A DNA stretch of 64,000 bases, taken from the NCBI GenBank assembly GCA_963969595.1, contig OZ018409.1, forward strand, positions 20,554,975 through 20,618,974. Reading direction: 5' to 3'. The notes under the pieces were generated by a model, which saw only the letters and a list, made by a program, of their open reading frames with translations, was not told where the DNA came from and did no database searches. This DNA is from Neckera pumila. Lineage: Eukaryota; Streptophyta; Bryopsida; Hypnales; Neckeraceae. Shown here one piece after another: positions 1-11,850 of this stretch. A program made the translations under genes and the position numbers. Each line of letters begins with the position of its first letter. The first letter of the stretch is position 1.

Positions 1-762
1 GTATTGTTCTTGATGCTGGAGTTGAAGGGTCTAATTTGGTCCTTGGCTAAGGTCATTAATCCTAGAAACATCCAAATAGTAAGCAATTTAGTATGGTTCC
101 CATTATCATTTATCAACCACTAGAAAGCCTCTAAGAAAGTGGTGATGGATTGTTGAATGTAAACAAAAATTGCCTATTCTCGTGTTGATGAATTCTTATG
201 GATACATCAATAAAAAAAAATGATACATCACTAAAAGAACATATAAGTCCAAATAGTTTCTTTTGTTTGAAAATATTTTTAAATATTCTTTATTGTTAAT
301 TTGAATACAAATATTAAAAAATTCAATGTTCATATTACATTAATTTATCCTACTGACTTCAAATTTGCTTATTGCTTACAAATTCGAATTCTTCAAGGTT
401 TTTTGAAGTTTGCATCTGTTAGAAGATACTAATCATCAAAATTAAAAACTTTTTTCTGATAAATTTTGGATAATATTTGTAAATATATTTTAAATCAATT
501 TTGAGTATTTAATTTAGGAATTATTTTAGGCTATATATATTATGATGATGATAGCAAACATTTTTCTTATCATCATTAAAAGATACGATGATGATAATAG
601 CAAAAAAAAATTTCATCAGAAATTTTCTAACATCAAGCAATCACTTAATGCTTTGTATTTGTTTTTCTTATAAGAATCATTGTTGGAAAAAATAGAAAAA
701 AAATGCCCCCAAAAATGAATATAATCAAGCATTGACCATAAAATGGTTGATTGGGCATTTAA

Positions 763-1666
763 CCCCTCAAGGACCAAGAGACGCAATGTCTCATCTTCAT
801 TTTTCTAACGGCAAATTCTTGGTAGAGTGAAACAAATATGAATATTTTGTAAACCAGGGACTTGTAGAGTAACAAGTTGGCATACTTGTCGCATTTTCTT
901 TACTCTCAAAATTTCAAAGTGAGAAGTATTTAAATTTTTTTTTATAAGAAATCTAATAGAAAATAGGAAGCAATCATAATTTTTTTACAATGAAAGGAAT
1001 AGTAGGGATGGAGAAAAAATATTTTTTTGAACATTCCTAGTCTTACTCTGCACAAACAAATTGGGTCTGGAGAAAAATTTCAAATTTGTATTTTTAGCAA
1101 TTTTAAAAATACAAGGTTCAATTTGGTGTGATTAGGAATTAGAATGGTTCCTAATTTTTTGAAGTTGTTTCAAACAATATGCTAATAATATCAATTATCA
1201 AATTTCAAAAATTAATGCATGTATAAATTTTGAATTTTTTTTGTAGGATCCTATTTGTTCAATTTTGGCTTTCTACACCTTCTGTTTGAAAATGTGTACA
1301 AATTTGAGAGAGTTTTTTGTTTCTCAGTTATCAAAATTAAAAAATATAAAAGTTGCCCTAGATCTTAATACAATTTTTTTGGAAGGGTAACAAGACATTA
1401 TTCATCTTTTTATAGTGTTTCTTCCACAAAAGTTGCATTTTCTGCCTATAAAGTTGACTCAAAAGTTGATCATCCAAAATTGCTATAATCTAAAAATCCA
1501 ATGGTCAAGATTTTCCACAATCAATTACATATATACTTGAAAAAGTAGTCTTAATTTTTGTATGGTTAAAATTAAAAATTTCAAGCACATCCAAGTGTAC
1601 AAAAATATCAAAGTAGAAGACTCATTGAAAACCTCCATTGTCAAAAAGTTGTTGTTCCTTGAGGGA
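763..1666. mobile_element. TTAA-flanked piggyBac-like MITE, family A
   Basis: The 904-bp element starts CCCCTCAAGGACCAA and ends with the inverted repeat TTGTTCCTTGAGGGA. TTAA is present on both sides (759-762 and 1667-1670). The paralogous segment at 7760-7795 aligns on both flanks but contains only a single TTAA (7779-7782), so this is a clean filled/empty pair. A 15-bp palindrome GAGAC/GTCTC (778-792) begins exactly 15 bases inside the left end. A second copy with nested insertions lies at 40067-44385. There is no coding capacity, so it is non-autonomous. The superfamily assignment rests on the ends and target site only. Confidence 0.85.
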
Positions 1667-1976
1667 TTAAGGGTTCAAACCAAGAGAACAAGCCCTCAAA
1701 CCTACAGTACTAAAAACCAATAGATTGTATAATATACGCTTAGTTATTTGAATTAGGAAGCATGAATTTATCATCAATTTTTTATAGTAGTATGACTCTG
1801 CAATTTTGACTAGAGTGATGAATCTATATTCATTTACAAGTTTGTTTATAGAAGGAATACTTGAAATGAAGATGAACACTATAGCCTACACCCAAAACCA
1901 TTGGCATGGACTTGGCCTAGGAATGAATAGTAGATATGATTCTAAATTTCAATTTCCTTGCCAAATAATTATTTAA

Positions 1977-2832
1977 TCCCTAAAGGATGGAATGTGTTTT
2001 GGAAGAAGACAATTCCAAAACTACCAATTTTCAATGCATATTCAAAATCAATTTTCTTATATTGAATTCTAACTATAAAAAAGTTTATCAAACAATTAAC
2101 ACAAGAATTTTTTTGTATATATGGATTGAAAGATTACAACATTTGAAGTGAAAAAAACAAAAAAAATTCCATTCTTGTAAAATGGGGTCAATAGACTTTG
2201 AGCCCTCTTAGAATAAATTTTTTGTTCTACACAAAAATGAAGATTTTTACCATTCATAAGTATATGATATTAGTCTCACAAAAAACTTCAAAAGCATATA
2301 CAGAGTCTAGTTTGTTCTAAATCACCCTACAATGCAAGGAGTTAAGTAGATTGGCAATACACTAGCTATTTTTGATGATTTCTATTGCAATAAGGAATTT
2401 TTTTTTTGGAATATCAATAAAAGAAAGTCAAAGACTAAAATTCAGAATATGTAGAAAATCTTTAAGAACCTTGAATTTACAAATTGCAAGATAAAAGGGC
2501 TTGAAGTTAAAACAAAATGTTTTTTTTCTCAAAATTGCTTTGATATAGGTAACAAATTTTGATTCCTCTTAGAATATTATTTGAAAATTATCTCTTTTTT
2601 GGGGACGATTGTATGCAAAATTTCAAAAGCCAGTGAGTTTTTAGCCAAAGATGCCCCAAAGATGCCCAAATTGCCCGGTGTGCCTAAAAAATTCAGGGCA
2701 ATATAACTTTTGATCAGGGTGTGCATGTTCACTCCTTGTGTCAAAATTTTGTGAACATATGACCAAAATTGACTTTGTAGGAACTTTCCAAGATTTTCAA
2801 TTGTTCATTCAATAGACAATTGTCCTTTAGGG
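1977..2832. mobile_element. Old TTAA element shared by both tandem copies
   Basis: The left end TCCCTAAAGGATGG follows TTAA (1973-1976). The right end is CCTTTAGGG followed by TTTAA, a slightly decayed TTAA. The corresponding element in the second tandem copy is 8337-9231. The presence of both at the same site means this insertion predates the segmental duplication, unlike 763-1666. The ends are mutated and there is no ORF. Confidence 0.6.
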
Positions 2833-3362
2833 TTTAAAATTGGAAGGATTCATTCCACAATTCGTTTTTTTTATTAATAAGTTATCGGCAACTATTATTT
2901 TTTTCAAACTCTGTCAAGCAACCCATCAAATAATCTTGGAAGTTGAACATTTTTCTTTAGTTTGTAAAAAGTGATAGTCATGGCTTTCAATGAACTCATT
3001 ACTTTGCATAGTATCCTTGCTTTCTAGTAAACTTAGAATAATGAATTTGGATTTTGTGTTATTTAGTGAACATGGCATGGGATCAAGTCGTACAAGTCTC
3101 TTTTGACTTTTTTTAATGTGTAATTTTCCTTGGATTTAGCAAAATGGATTATTAATTTCCAATTTATTTTAGCCTATTAGTCACTTTTTTCCTAAACCCA
3201 TGGTAGAATTAGCAACTAATTGTAGTTGGGCTGGTATCGAGTTGGTAGCAATAAACCTCATGGTGGAGTTGGGATCAAAGTGGAGGCCCACACGATTGTT
3301 CACTATTATTTAGTATCCGGCCAAGGAACTTCTTCTCTAAAGTAGACAACGCATAATATAAA

Positions 3363-3695
3363 AGCATCTCCACTATTCACAAAGAATCTACCTTACCAAA
3401 TGGCTTTATTCAAGCTCAATTGTTTTTCCAGGCTCTGCTAATAAAGTAGCACCCCACCCTCATATCTCTTTGTTAGCTTTGCATTCTTATTGGTGGGAAT
3501 TGCTATAATTTCAAAAAGTGTTGCAAAAACATAGTTAGACAAGCAAAGAGATGGAATGGCTCGTCAAGATGGAGGATTGAAGGTTCATTTTATCCTTAGA
3601 CATGTTCTACAGTGGGAGAGGTGGGAAAGGTGGGAGGCCAAGCTCATCATAGACCTAGCTGGGCCTAGTTCAAGTGAAAGAATGGAGATGCTCTA
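3363..3695. mobile_element. Possible MITE with GGAGATGCT ends
   Basis: AGCATCTCCACTATTC near 3363 is matched in inverse by GAATGGAGATGCTCT ending near 3695. The GAGCATCTCCA end motif is common in plant MITEs. In the other tandem copy only the inner part and a mutated right end (about 9940-9965) are recognisable. The minisatellite starts immediately after the right end. Superfamily and target duplication were not determined. Confidence 0.4.
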
Positions 3696-3697
3696 AG

Positions 3698-4215
3698 TTA
3701 CCATTTGAAGTGACAGACGCCGCATAATTTTCTAAGACTTTACCATTTAAAGGGATGGATGCTACATAATTTTTCCTAAGTTGCCATTGAAGGGATGGAC
3801 GCCGCATAATTTTTTAAGTTACCATTGGAAGCGATGGACGCCACATACTTTTCTAAGATACCATTCAAAGTGATGGACGCCGCATACCTTTCTAAGTTAC
3901 CATTCAAAGCAATAGACGCCACATAATTTTTTAAGTTACCATTTGAAGCACTAGATGCCACATAATTTTCTAAGTTACCGTATGAAGGGATACATGTCGC
4001 ATACTTTTCTATTATCATTTGACATGATGACGCCGCATAATTTTCTAAGTTAGCATTTGAAGTGATGGATGCCACATAATTTTCTAAGCTATCCTTCAAA
4101 GCGATGGACGCCGCATAATTTTCTAAGTTACCATTTGAAATAATGGATGCCGCATACTTTATTTTCTAAATTACCATGTGAAGTGACAGACGCCACATAA
4201 CTTTCATAACCTACG
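3698..4215. repeat. 39-bp minisatellite, array 1 (13 units)
   Basis: About 13 tandem units of the pattern TTACCATTTGAAG-Y-GATGG followed by ACGCCGCATAATTTTCTAAG, period about 39 bp. Because 39 is divisible by three, the minus strand is open over 3776-4099 and gives a 13-residue repeat (NGNLENYVASIAS-like). I regard that ORF as a by-product: there is no promoter, splice context or conservation argument for it. CpG sites in the unit appear as CG/TG/CA variants, consistent with methylation-driven decay. Confidence 0.85.
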
Positions 4216-5276
4216 CTTTCTGCACGCTCGGATGGCAGTTGGTCCAAGTTCGTAGGACGGCCCGCGTTTGTAGCACCAACCAGGACCGACCCTACTACTG
4301 AAAGACAATGGTCTTCTTCATAAAGCGATCTTCTTCATAAATCCCGTCCTGCTCTACCCCGAGGGGTTGAAACAGGAAGACATTGGATGTTGCCAAGCTG
4401 ACCTGAGCTGATCATGGGTTTCCTTCAATCATGCATCCCCATAATTTTTGCCATTGTTCAAATATTGTTCATGGTTTCTTTCACACCCCTTTCGAATACA
4501 AGGATCCTTTCATCAACTTAGGCTAAAGAAAAAATCTCCTTGGAGGACAATATTAATAATGGAAACAATAGAAGACTGAGTAAAAGTATTGTTCTTGATG
4601 CTGGAGTTGAATAGGCCAATCAGTCCTTGGCCAAGGTAACTACACCTAAAAGCATCCAAATAGTAAGCAATTCAGTATGGTTCCCATTATCATTTTGCAG
4701 GGTCTTATTGACAATCGAAAGCAGATTCTAGATTCTCGTAGAATGCTTTTTTTTTGGCACCATAGGAATGAACTACAAATATTCCAGAGTGTTGAAAATA
4801 GGTGTTTATAAATCCAACCTTGGACTCTCATGAATAGTAGGAGTGTATTTTAGGCAAGAATATATAGGGTTTGGTTTTTAGAAAAGGATTGTCGTTTTAC
4901 CAAATTAGGTGGTTGTTATCTTATATAGCATTGTTTACCAATAAGGCAAGGGTCCTTTTGATAGTCTTGAAAAGGGAACCCCTATAATAAACAAAATGGT
5001 CTTCTATAACTCTTCAATCAACCCCAACCCTTGAATTAATTGATAAGTGCCTCCTAGGCATCTAACAAAGTATAAAACCTCCCAAGCATGGAGAGGACCA
5101 TTGCTTAGTTATACAATGTTATATAGCTTAATTTGAGGTATTTTTTTGTTTCACCTATAGTACCTAACACCACCTATGAGTAGCATTCTTTCTCTTCAAA
5201 GTCAAATTTTATGCACTTAGAAGTTTCTACAAAGTTGGTGATGCTATACATATACATGTCACATTCATCCCCTTAA

Positions 5277-7110
5277 CCACTAAAGGACCACGGCATTTTT
5301 TGGCTCCAAAACCACTGAAAACTGCCATTTTTGCTACAATCACTCCCTAAACCCAAAAAATCATTTTTTTTAGAATCTAACTATAGGATCTTGTACTTCA
5401 TTTGTCTTAGATCATATAGTTATTAGCATTTGAAGTTGAAAAAATAAGTTTTCTTGAACTGTGGCCTGCAATTTTAGATGATTTTGACGGCCATTTGTGG
5501 ATTTGTTTTGCACTACACACCTTAACCCTCAATCCCTAAAGGATTAAGCTGCATTTTTTTGGCAACATAGCAATTTTGGGCAGCTCACTATGAATGGAGT
5601 TTTTATTTATTTTCTTTGAAAATTTTACACAACATGTGCCCAAGGAGTAGCTTTAAGGCCTAACAATTTTTGTGACTATTGACTATATAGTTAAAAAATT
5701 ATTGCATTTTTTTTAAACTTTGGGCAGTTCGGGCAGCTCAAAAAATTTCTTTAAAAATGACTTTTTAAAAAATGAAAATTTGAAATTGGTTATTTAGATT
5801 ATATATACATGGAAAACTTTGAATCATTCAATTTTAATCTATGAGTCAAAAGTCATGAGGAGTTTAAGGTTGAGGGTAGGTATGGTTTTCAAAGACTCTA
5901 TACCTATCCTCAAATTTAAACTCCTCATGACTTTTGACTCATAGATTGAAATTGAATGATTCAAAGTTTTCCATGTATATATAATCTAAAGAACCAATTT
6001 CAAATTTTTATTCTTAAAAAAAGTCATTTTAAAAGAATCTTTTTGAGCTGCCCAGGCTGCCTAAAGTTCAAAGAAAACCACATATTATGCAATAACTTTT
6101 TAACTGTGTGGTCAATAGTTACAAAAATTGTTGGGCCTTAAAGCTACTCCTTGGACACATGTTATCTAAAATTTTCAAAGAAAATAAATAAAAAAATCCA
6201 TTTGTAGTGAGCTGCCAAAAATCACTATGTTGCCAAATATCGCAGCATGGTCCTTTAGGGGTTAAACAACGAGGAGACCATTCTGTGGCCGATGGATGAC
6301 AGAGAATGAAATTGTATAGGATAGAAGTGCAACTATTCATCCTTGGAATTTATTGTGAAAAGGGAAAATCATCTACAATAGCTTGACTTCCAATAGATAC
6401 TTTTGGATTTTTTAATGTAGATGATGTCACACAGTAATGAAAAAGGATGATTTCCAAGGTCACCCCTTCGTCTTTTAAGGATTAAAATTTAAAAAAATTA
6501 TATTGAACATTTGAATTAAGAGTTGGGGATAATAATTTCAAAATGTCAAAACTTGATTTTCACATATTAAAAAAATTGTTAAGTAGAAGTAGGTCCAAAA
6601 TTGAACAAAACACTAAATTGTTAATAGCTCTTAGGTGGAATTAAAACACCATAATCCCAACAATGAGATTGTTTTTGCAAACAAACTTAACCTTGTCAAA
6701 AAAAAAACTAAAAAAATTGAAACTTCTTTCAAAAATGATTTCTATAAGTTGTTATTTTTTAAGATGCTTAGATTGCCCCAAAAACAAGATTGTCCGTAAC
6801 TTTCTTGTTCTAAGTTCAAGTAGAATGAATCAAAACTCCAAATGTGGAGAAATACATTATCTTTGAAAAAATTAAAATTAAAATTAAAATTAATTAATTT
6901 TTTAAATGTTGCCCGGTAAATTGCTTTTATGACTTCGGGTGGCATAACTTTTGCTCCCGGGTACCGATTGAAAAAAAATTATGTTTTCAAAAAGCTAATG
7001 TGATTTCCTATCTTTCAAAAAAGTTTAAAAAAATCAGGTCAAAATTTCAAGCCACATGAGCTTGCCCAAAACCCCAAGTGTCCTCTGAGGGGACTTTGAT
7101 CCTTTTGGGG
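5277..7110. mobile_element. TTAA element, family B, with nested insertion
   Basis: The left end CCACTAAAGGACCACGGC follows TTAA (5273-5276) and the right end TTTTGGGG precedes TTAA (7111-7114). Its outer parts match the intact family-B copy at 40075-40998: the left about 245 bp and the right part from about 6545. Between them sits foreign DNA (about 5522-6480) that includes a foldback element. This makes 1.83 kb instead of the family's usual about 925 bp. No ORF of note. Confidence 0.75.
5532..6261. mobile_element. Foldback TTAA element built from two inverted left arms
   Basis: The 730-bp element is nested in the family-B copy 5277-7110. It begins TCCCTAAAGGATTAAGC after TCAA and ends CCTTTAGGGG before TTAA (6262-6265). 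The two halves are inverted copies of each other, with the turning point near 5885-5890. Each half matches the left arm of family-C elements such as 20633-21568 (the stretch with GGGCAGCTCACTAC, and the stretch ending near TGAATCATTC). It is therefore a family-C derivative in which the right arm was replaced by an inverted left arm. Confidence 0.7.
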
Positions 7111-7986
7111 TTAATAACCTCTAAGAAAGCAGTGATGGATATTGTTGATGTAAAAAGAAATTACTTATTCTAGTGTTGATGGATTCTTATGGATATGTAT
7201 GATACATGATGACTTTATAAAAATATAAAGTCCAAATAGTTTCATTTGTTTAAAAGTGCAGTATATGTGGATTTTTTAAATTAATTTGAATACAAATATT
7301 AAAAAAATTTAATGTTTATATTACACCCAATTTAGCCGCACAAACTTTGCGTATCGCTTGAAGTTTTGTATATAAAAAGATTCACTATAATAGACTTGGC
7401 CTAAGAAGGAACAGTACTGTAGATCTGAGTCACCAAGCATCAAGATTAGAAATTATTTTTTTATAAATTTTTATAATGTTTATAAATATATTTTAAATCA
7501 GTTTTAATATTTATTTCAGATATTTTTTGTTTCTATCATTTGAATATTTCTGTGATTGAAATATAACTTCAGTTGGTTTAAGAAAAAAGGTGAAAGATTT
7601 AATGATGATAATAGCAAACAATTTTTTCATGGTAATTTTTCTAACATCATGCAATTACTTAATGCTTTGTTGTTGTTTTTCTGACAAGAACTTTCGCATG
7701 ATAAAAATATGGAGATAAAAAAATATCATAAAAAATGATTATAATCAGGCATTGATTATAAAATGGTTGATTAGACATTTAAAGGTTCAAACAAAAGGAA
7801 CAAGCTCCGGAACTTACAAAACTTAAAACCAAAAGATTGTACAATATATGCATAATTATTTGGATTAGGAAGCATAAATTCATTTTCAATTTTTTATAGT
7901 AGACTCACAATATTGACTAGAATGATAAAGCTATTTTCATTTACAGATATGCATATAGAAGGAATACTTGAAATGAAGATGAACTC

Positions 7987-8239
7987 CATTAGAAGAAATT
8001 TGGGCCTTGTGGAGGTCCGTTTGACTTTTGGCGGATGTGCAAATCCAGACCATTTTCTTTTTCTTTTCTGTTTTTTTTTTTCATTTTCATTTTTTTCATT
8101 TTTTTTTTAGTTCCTAGTCTTGCGTGGCACACACTGTTTTCACGTGGGCCAAATTTTTTTTTTTTTTTTTTTTTCTTTTGTAATTGCACATTTACATGCA
8201 ATCGAACGGCCCTCTGCAAGGTCCAAATTTCTTCTAATG
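7987..8239. mobile_element. 253-bp MITE with CATTAGAAGA ends
   Basis: The terminal inverted repeats are CCATTAGAAGAAATTTGG at the left and its inverse CCAAATTTCTTCTAATGC at the right, with a T-rich interior. The other tandem copy (around 1878) aligns on both flanks and lacks it, so it inserted after the duplication. The target duplication appears to be only 2-3 bp and is not clean. Related elements in opposite orientations lie at 43024-43318 and 43890-44176. No coding capacity. Confidence 0.7.
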
Positions 8240-8336
8240 CTAAATCCTATACCCTAAACAATTGGTTAGACTTGGTCTAAGAAAGAATAGTAGATCTGGT
8301 TCTAAATTTCATTTTCTTTGCCAAACAATTATTTAA

Positions 8337-9231
8337 TCCCTAAATGATGGAGGATGTTTTGGAAGAGGAAAAGTCCCAAATTGCCAATTTTCGATGTATA
8401 TCCAAAATTAATCTTTTAAAATTGAATTCCAACTATACAAAACTTTACTAAGCAATTAAGGCAATTTGTGGAATTTTTTTGACCCATTTGACCTTGTAGA
8501 TTAAAAAATGATAACTTTGAATTGAGAAAAATGGGGCCAACAGACTTCAAGCCCTCTTAGAGTAAAATTTTTGCTCTATACAAAAATAAGGATTTTTACC
8601 ATTCATAAGTATATGATGTTAGTTTCACTCATGAAATTTTTTAAAAGCAAATATAGAGTCTAGCTTACTCTAAATCACCTTACAATGCAAGAAGGTTAAG
8701 TGAATTGACAATACAGTAGTCATTTTTGATGATTTTTTGTGCAATAAAGAAATTTTAATTTGATGTTGTAACTATGGAAAATTAGAGAGAAAAGTTTGGA
8801 ATATGTGGGACAATTTTCAAGAACTTTAATTTCACAAATTGCAAGATAATAGAACTTGCAATTAAAAGAAAATATTTTTCCTCAAATCCACCCTAAGAAA
8901 GTTCTAAAATATGAAATACAAGTTCAATTCTCTTAAAATATGATTTGAGAACTAAAATCTGTTTCTTTTGAACAATTGTATGCTAAATTTCAAAAGTCAT
9001 TGAGTGCTATACCAAAAGATTTTCTAAAGATGCCCAAATTGCTTGGGCTGCCCAAAAAGTTCATGTAAATATTTTTGATTTGGGTATACAATTGAAAAAA
9101 ATTATATTTCCACTAGGATTATATGTTTACACCTTGTGTCAAAACTTGCAAATATCTTGCCTAAAATAGACTTTGTAGGAACTTATATAGATTTCTAGTT
9201 GCCAATTCAATGGACAATTGTCCTTTATGGG
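8337..9231. mobile_element. Old TTAA element, second tandem copy
   Basis: Counterpart of 1977-2832: TTAA (8333-8336) then TCCCTAAATGATGG, and the right end TCCTTTATGGG followed by TCAA. Both end repeats have lost bases relative to the intact families, consistent with an insertion older than the segmental duplication. Confidence 0.55.
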
Positions 9232-9959
9232 TCAAAATTGAAAGGATTGGTTCAACAATTCATTTTAGTATTAAGTTATCAATAATTATTAATTATTTTT
9301 TAAAACATTTAACAACCCTTCAAAAAATCTTGGAAGTTGAACGGTCTTCTTTAATGCAAATGAAAGTGATAGTTATGACTTTCAATGAACTCATTACTTT
9401 TCATATTGTCCATGCTTTCTAGTAAGGTTAGAATAATGAATTTGGATTTTGTGTTATTTAGTGAACATATCATGGGGTCAAGTTGTACAAGTATGTTTTC
9501 CAATATTTTGACTTCTTTATGTGTAATTTTCCTTGAATTTGGCAAAATGGCTTATTAATTGCCAAAACCATTCAGCTTAAATTGTTTGCCAAAGTGACTT
9601 CATGTTCCAATAGTCAATTCAAGGTTGTTAGGAACACACCTTGTAGCCTTTTAGTCACTTTACTCCTAAATTCATGGTGGAAATAGCAACTAATCATAGT
9701 CGAACTGACATCGAAATCCAATGGATCCAATGGATATTTCCTTGTTAGCTTTGCATTCTTATTGGTGGGAATTGCTAATAGTTGTAAGGCATTTCAAAGA
9801 GTGTTAAGAAACATAGTCGAGTAGGCAAATAGATGGAAAGGCCCATTAAGATGGAAGGTTGAAGGTTGAGTTTTTTTATCCTTAGACATGTCTACGGTGG
9901 GGGAGATGGGAGGTCGGGCCCCTCATAGACGGGGCATGGTTTGAATGAAAGACCGAAGA

Positions 9960-10470
9960 TGCCGTAAGTTAGCATTTGAAGGGATGGATGCGACATACTT
10001 TTCTAAGTTCACATTTGAAGCAATGGATGCCACATATTTTTTCAAAATAGTCACCATTTGAAGTGGTGAATGCCGCATATTTTTTCTAAAAGTCACCACT
10101 TGAAACAATGGATGCCGCATACTTTTCTAAAAGTCACCATTTGAAGCGATGGATGCCAAATGATTTTCTAAAAAGTCACCATTTGAAGTGCTGGACGGCG
10201 GCAAATTTTCTAGATGTTACTGTTTGAAGTGATGGACGCCAGGTAGAATTTTCTAGACGTTACCGTTCGAAGTGATGGACGCCGCACAGAACTTCCTAGA
10301 CGTTACCGTTCAAAGGGAAGGATGCCGCATACTTTTCCAAGTCATTACCGTATGAAGCGACGGACGCCGCACACATAACTTTCTAGAAGTGAGCGTTCAA
10401 AGCCACTGATGCCGCATACTTTTCCAAGTCATTACCGTATGAAGTGACGGATGCCGCCTAAACTTCCCAA
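9960..10470. repeat. Minisatellite, array 2 (about 12 units)
   Basis: About 12 units homologous to the array at 3698-4215, in the corresponding position of copy 2. Units here are 39-46 bp because small insertions occur after the GCCGCATA core, so the minus-strand frame is broken repeatedly. The later units are more GC-rich and retain more CpG (GGACGCCGCAC). This shows the array existed before duplication and drifted separately. Confidence 0.8.
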
Positions 10471-10659
10471 CATAGGCTTTCCGCACGCCCGGATGCCGTT
10501 TGTCCGGATTCGTAGCACGACGGGCGGGGTTCGTAGCACCGGCCAAGGACCGACCCGACTACTGAGAGACAGCAATCCCATCTTAATAAAAGTCCCATCC
10601 CATCCCCTCCTGTTCCCTCCCATCGCATCCTGTTCTGCCATTTTGACACTTGTATTGAA

Positions 10660-11340
10660 AATGGCTCCCATAATAAGAGAGAGGAAGTGAGAGCTGGTTT
10701 GAAAGCCCCTGGCCATCAATGGCCGGTGCCCCCCCACTGCACTGCAAGTAGGAGTAATAATACAAGCCCCGTCCAGTCGACCACTGCATCGATATCAAGT
10801 GTTGATGTTCAGTTCAGTGAGTGCGCCCCGGGAGGTGCCTGGTCCCCCGGCCATCTATCTGACTTTGTGTGTGAAACTCGCTTTTCAGCAGTACTAAGCT
10901 TAAAGCTTGAGCTTGAGCTTACCTGGTGGAGGTAATGTCATTTGACTCATTTTTCTTTCCTCCAAACCCACAGCACTAAAGCAGTGAGCAGCAGCAGGCG
11001 TACTGACTAACTTCCTGACTGCTTCCGGTGAAAAAACACAATGGACATGGCTCGTGATGGCCACATTCCCTGACCAATCACGGGCCTGCCATTTTCCAGC
11101 GGCTGGTTCAAATGTTGACATGTGGCAAGGCCGGAGGGCTGGACCGAGGCCACATCGAGATTTAAGTTATGATGTGGATGCGGAGGAGATGAGCACAGGA
11201 ACGCAGATACCCATCTCCTCCATCACAAATCTGGGGTGGTGGTGAAGTTATCATCCAAGATTATTAACTTAAGCTTATTATTAGAGTGGCTGGCTGGGGT
11301 GAGCTCATGTTAATAAGCTTATTAACTTTAAGCTTAAGTT
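10660..11340. other. Mixed-composition spacer, no gene seen
   Basis: This stretch is richer in GC than its surroundings (10690-11240). Several overlapping short ORFs occur on both strands and none has a recognisable domain or splice structure. From about 11250 to 11345 AAGCTTAA-type motifs recur in both orientations. It could be an old promoter or 5' gene fragment, but I cannot support a gene. Confidence 0.4.
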
Positions 11341-11344
11341 ACTA

Positions 11345-11850
11345 CTAAGCTAAGATTTGCTGGTCTTTGGATAAGTCACATGCTGGCTGACAATCATCCT
11401 GTTGGTCTCTCGGGACACCCATTGTTTTCGGTATCATTGTTGGGATGAGGTTGATATGCCCAGCCTGGATTCTGAGGTGATCTTGCGCTAAGCGCAACTT
11501 AACTTCGTTAGCCTGCTCGCAGCTGGGTACGATGGAGAAGTTCGCACTAAGCTGTGGCTTGAATCCGAAACATGACCTTTTGTAATTAAATTTGTACACT
11601 GAAGCCAGTTCTGGGATTTGAAATGTGATGACCATGTACATCTCATTGGAGAGAGAAAGGACGTGAAGTTCAAAAGCTTGTCAGTGGTGGGGAAACTTGA
11701 TCATCATTCACCAGCATGTGGATAAATTTAGCGACAAGGCAGCGAGCTTTTGGGGAAAGGTGGGTACTCCCCAAAACTGCCACTTTGGCCTACTGTGCCA
11801 ATGCACCAAAGAATGCAACATTTGGATACTAAATTTATGAAAGGTCAAAG
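11345..11850 (+). pseudogene. Decayed exon-like cassette, copy 1 of 4
   Basis: The plus strand from about 11444 reads as a plausible exon in one frame, with fragments such as DMPSLDSEVILR, AQLNFVSL, AAGYDGEVRTKLWLESE and PFVIKFV, interrupted by TAA and TGA. It may be a captured or duplicated host exon. I do not recognise the protein. The four copies (also 17640, 18060 and 23330) share most of the stops. Confidence 0.45.

Larger units (their letters stand above)
1..4380. repeat. Large segmental tandem duplication, copy 1
   Basis: The first ~125 bases recur, diverged, from 4588. The remainder (from about 130) aligns with 7115-10600, including the stretch around 1680-1890 against 7780-7985, the stretch around 2940-3180 against 9320-9570, and the closing minisatellite plus the GC-rich tail at 4205-4350 against 10465-10600. 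The copy begins before the window. It carries a TTAA element (763-1666) that copy 2 lacks and an older one (1977-2832) that both copies have. No gene is recognisable in it. Confidence 0.8.
4588..10650. repeat. Large segmental tandem duplication, copy 2
   Basis: It starts with the same ~110 bases as position 1, then carries about 580 bp with no counterpart in copy 1 (4698-5272), a nested TTAA element block (5277-7110), and from 7115 aligns with copy 1 from about 130 to the minisatellite and GC-rich tail. Differences from copy 1 are the empty TTAA site at 7779, the extra MITE at 7987-8239 and the array at 9960-10470. No gene is recognisable. Confidence 0.8.

Noticed and set aside
3776..4099. 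107-codon minus-strand ORF with a 13-residue repeat
   Set aside because: It is fully explained by the 39-bp minisatellite; the homologous array at 9960-10470 does not keep the frame.
10432..11245. Overlapping ORFs on both strands in the GC-richer stretch
   Set aside because: Open frames expected from composition; none has a domain or plausible exon structure.
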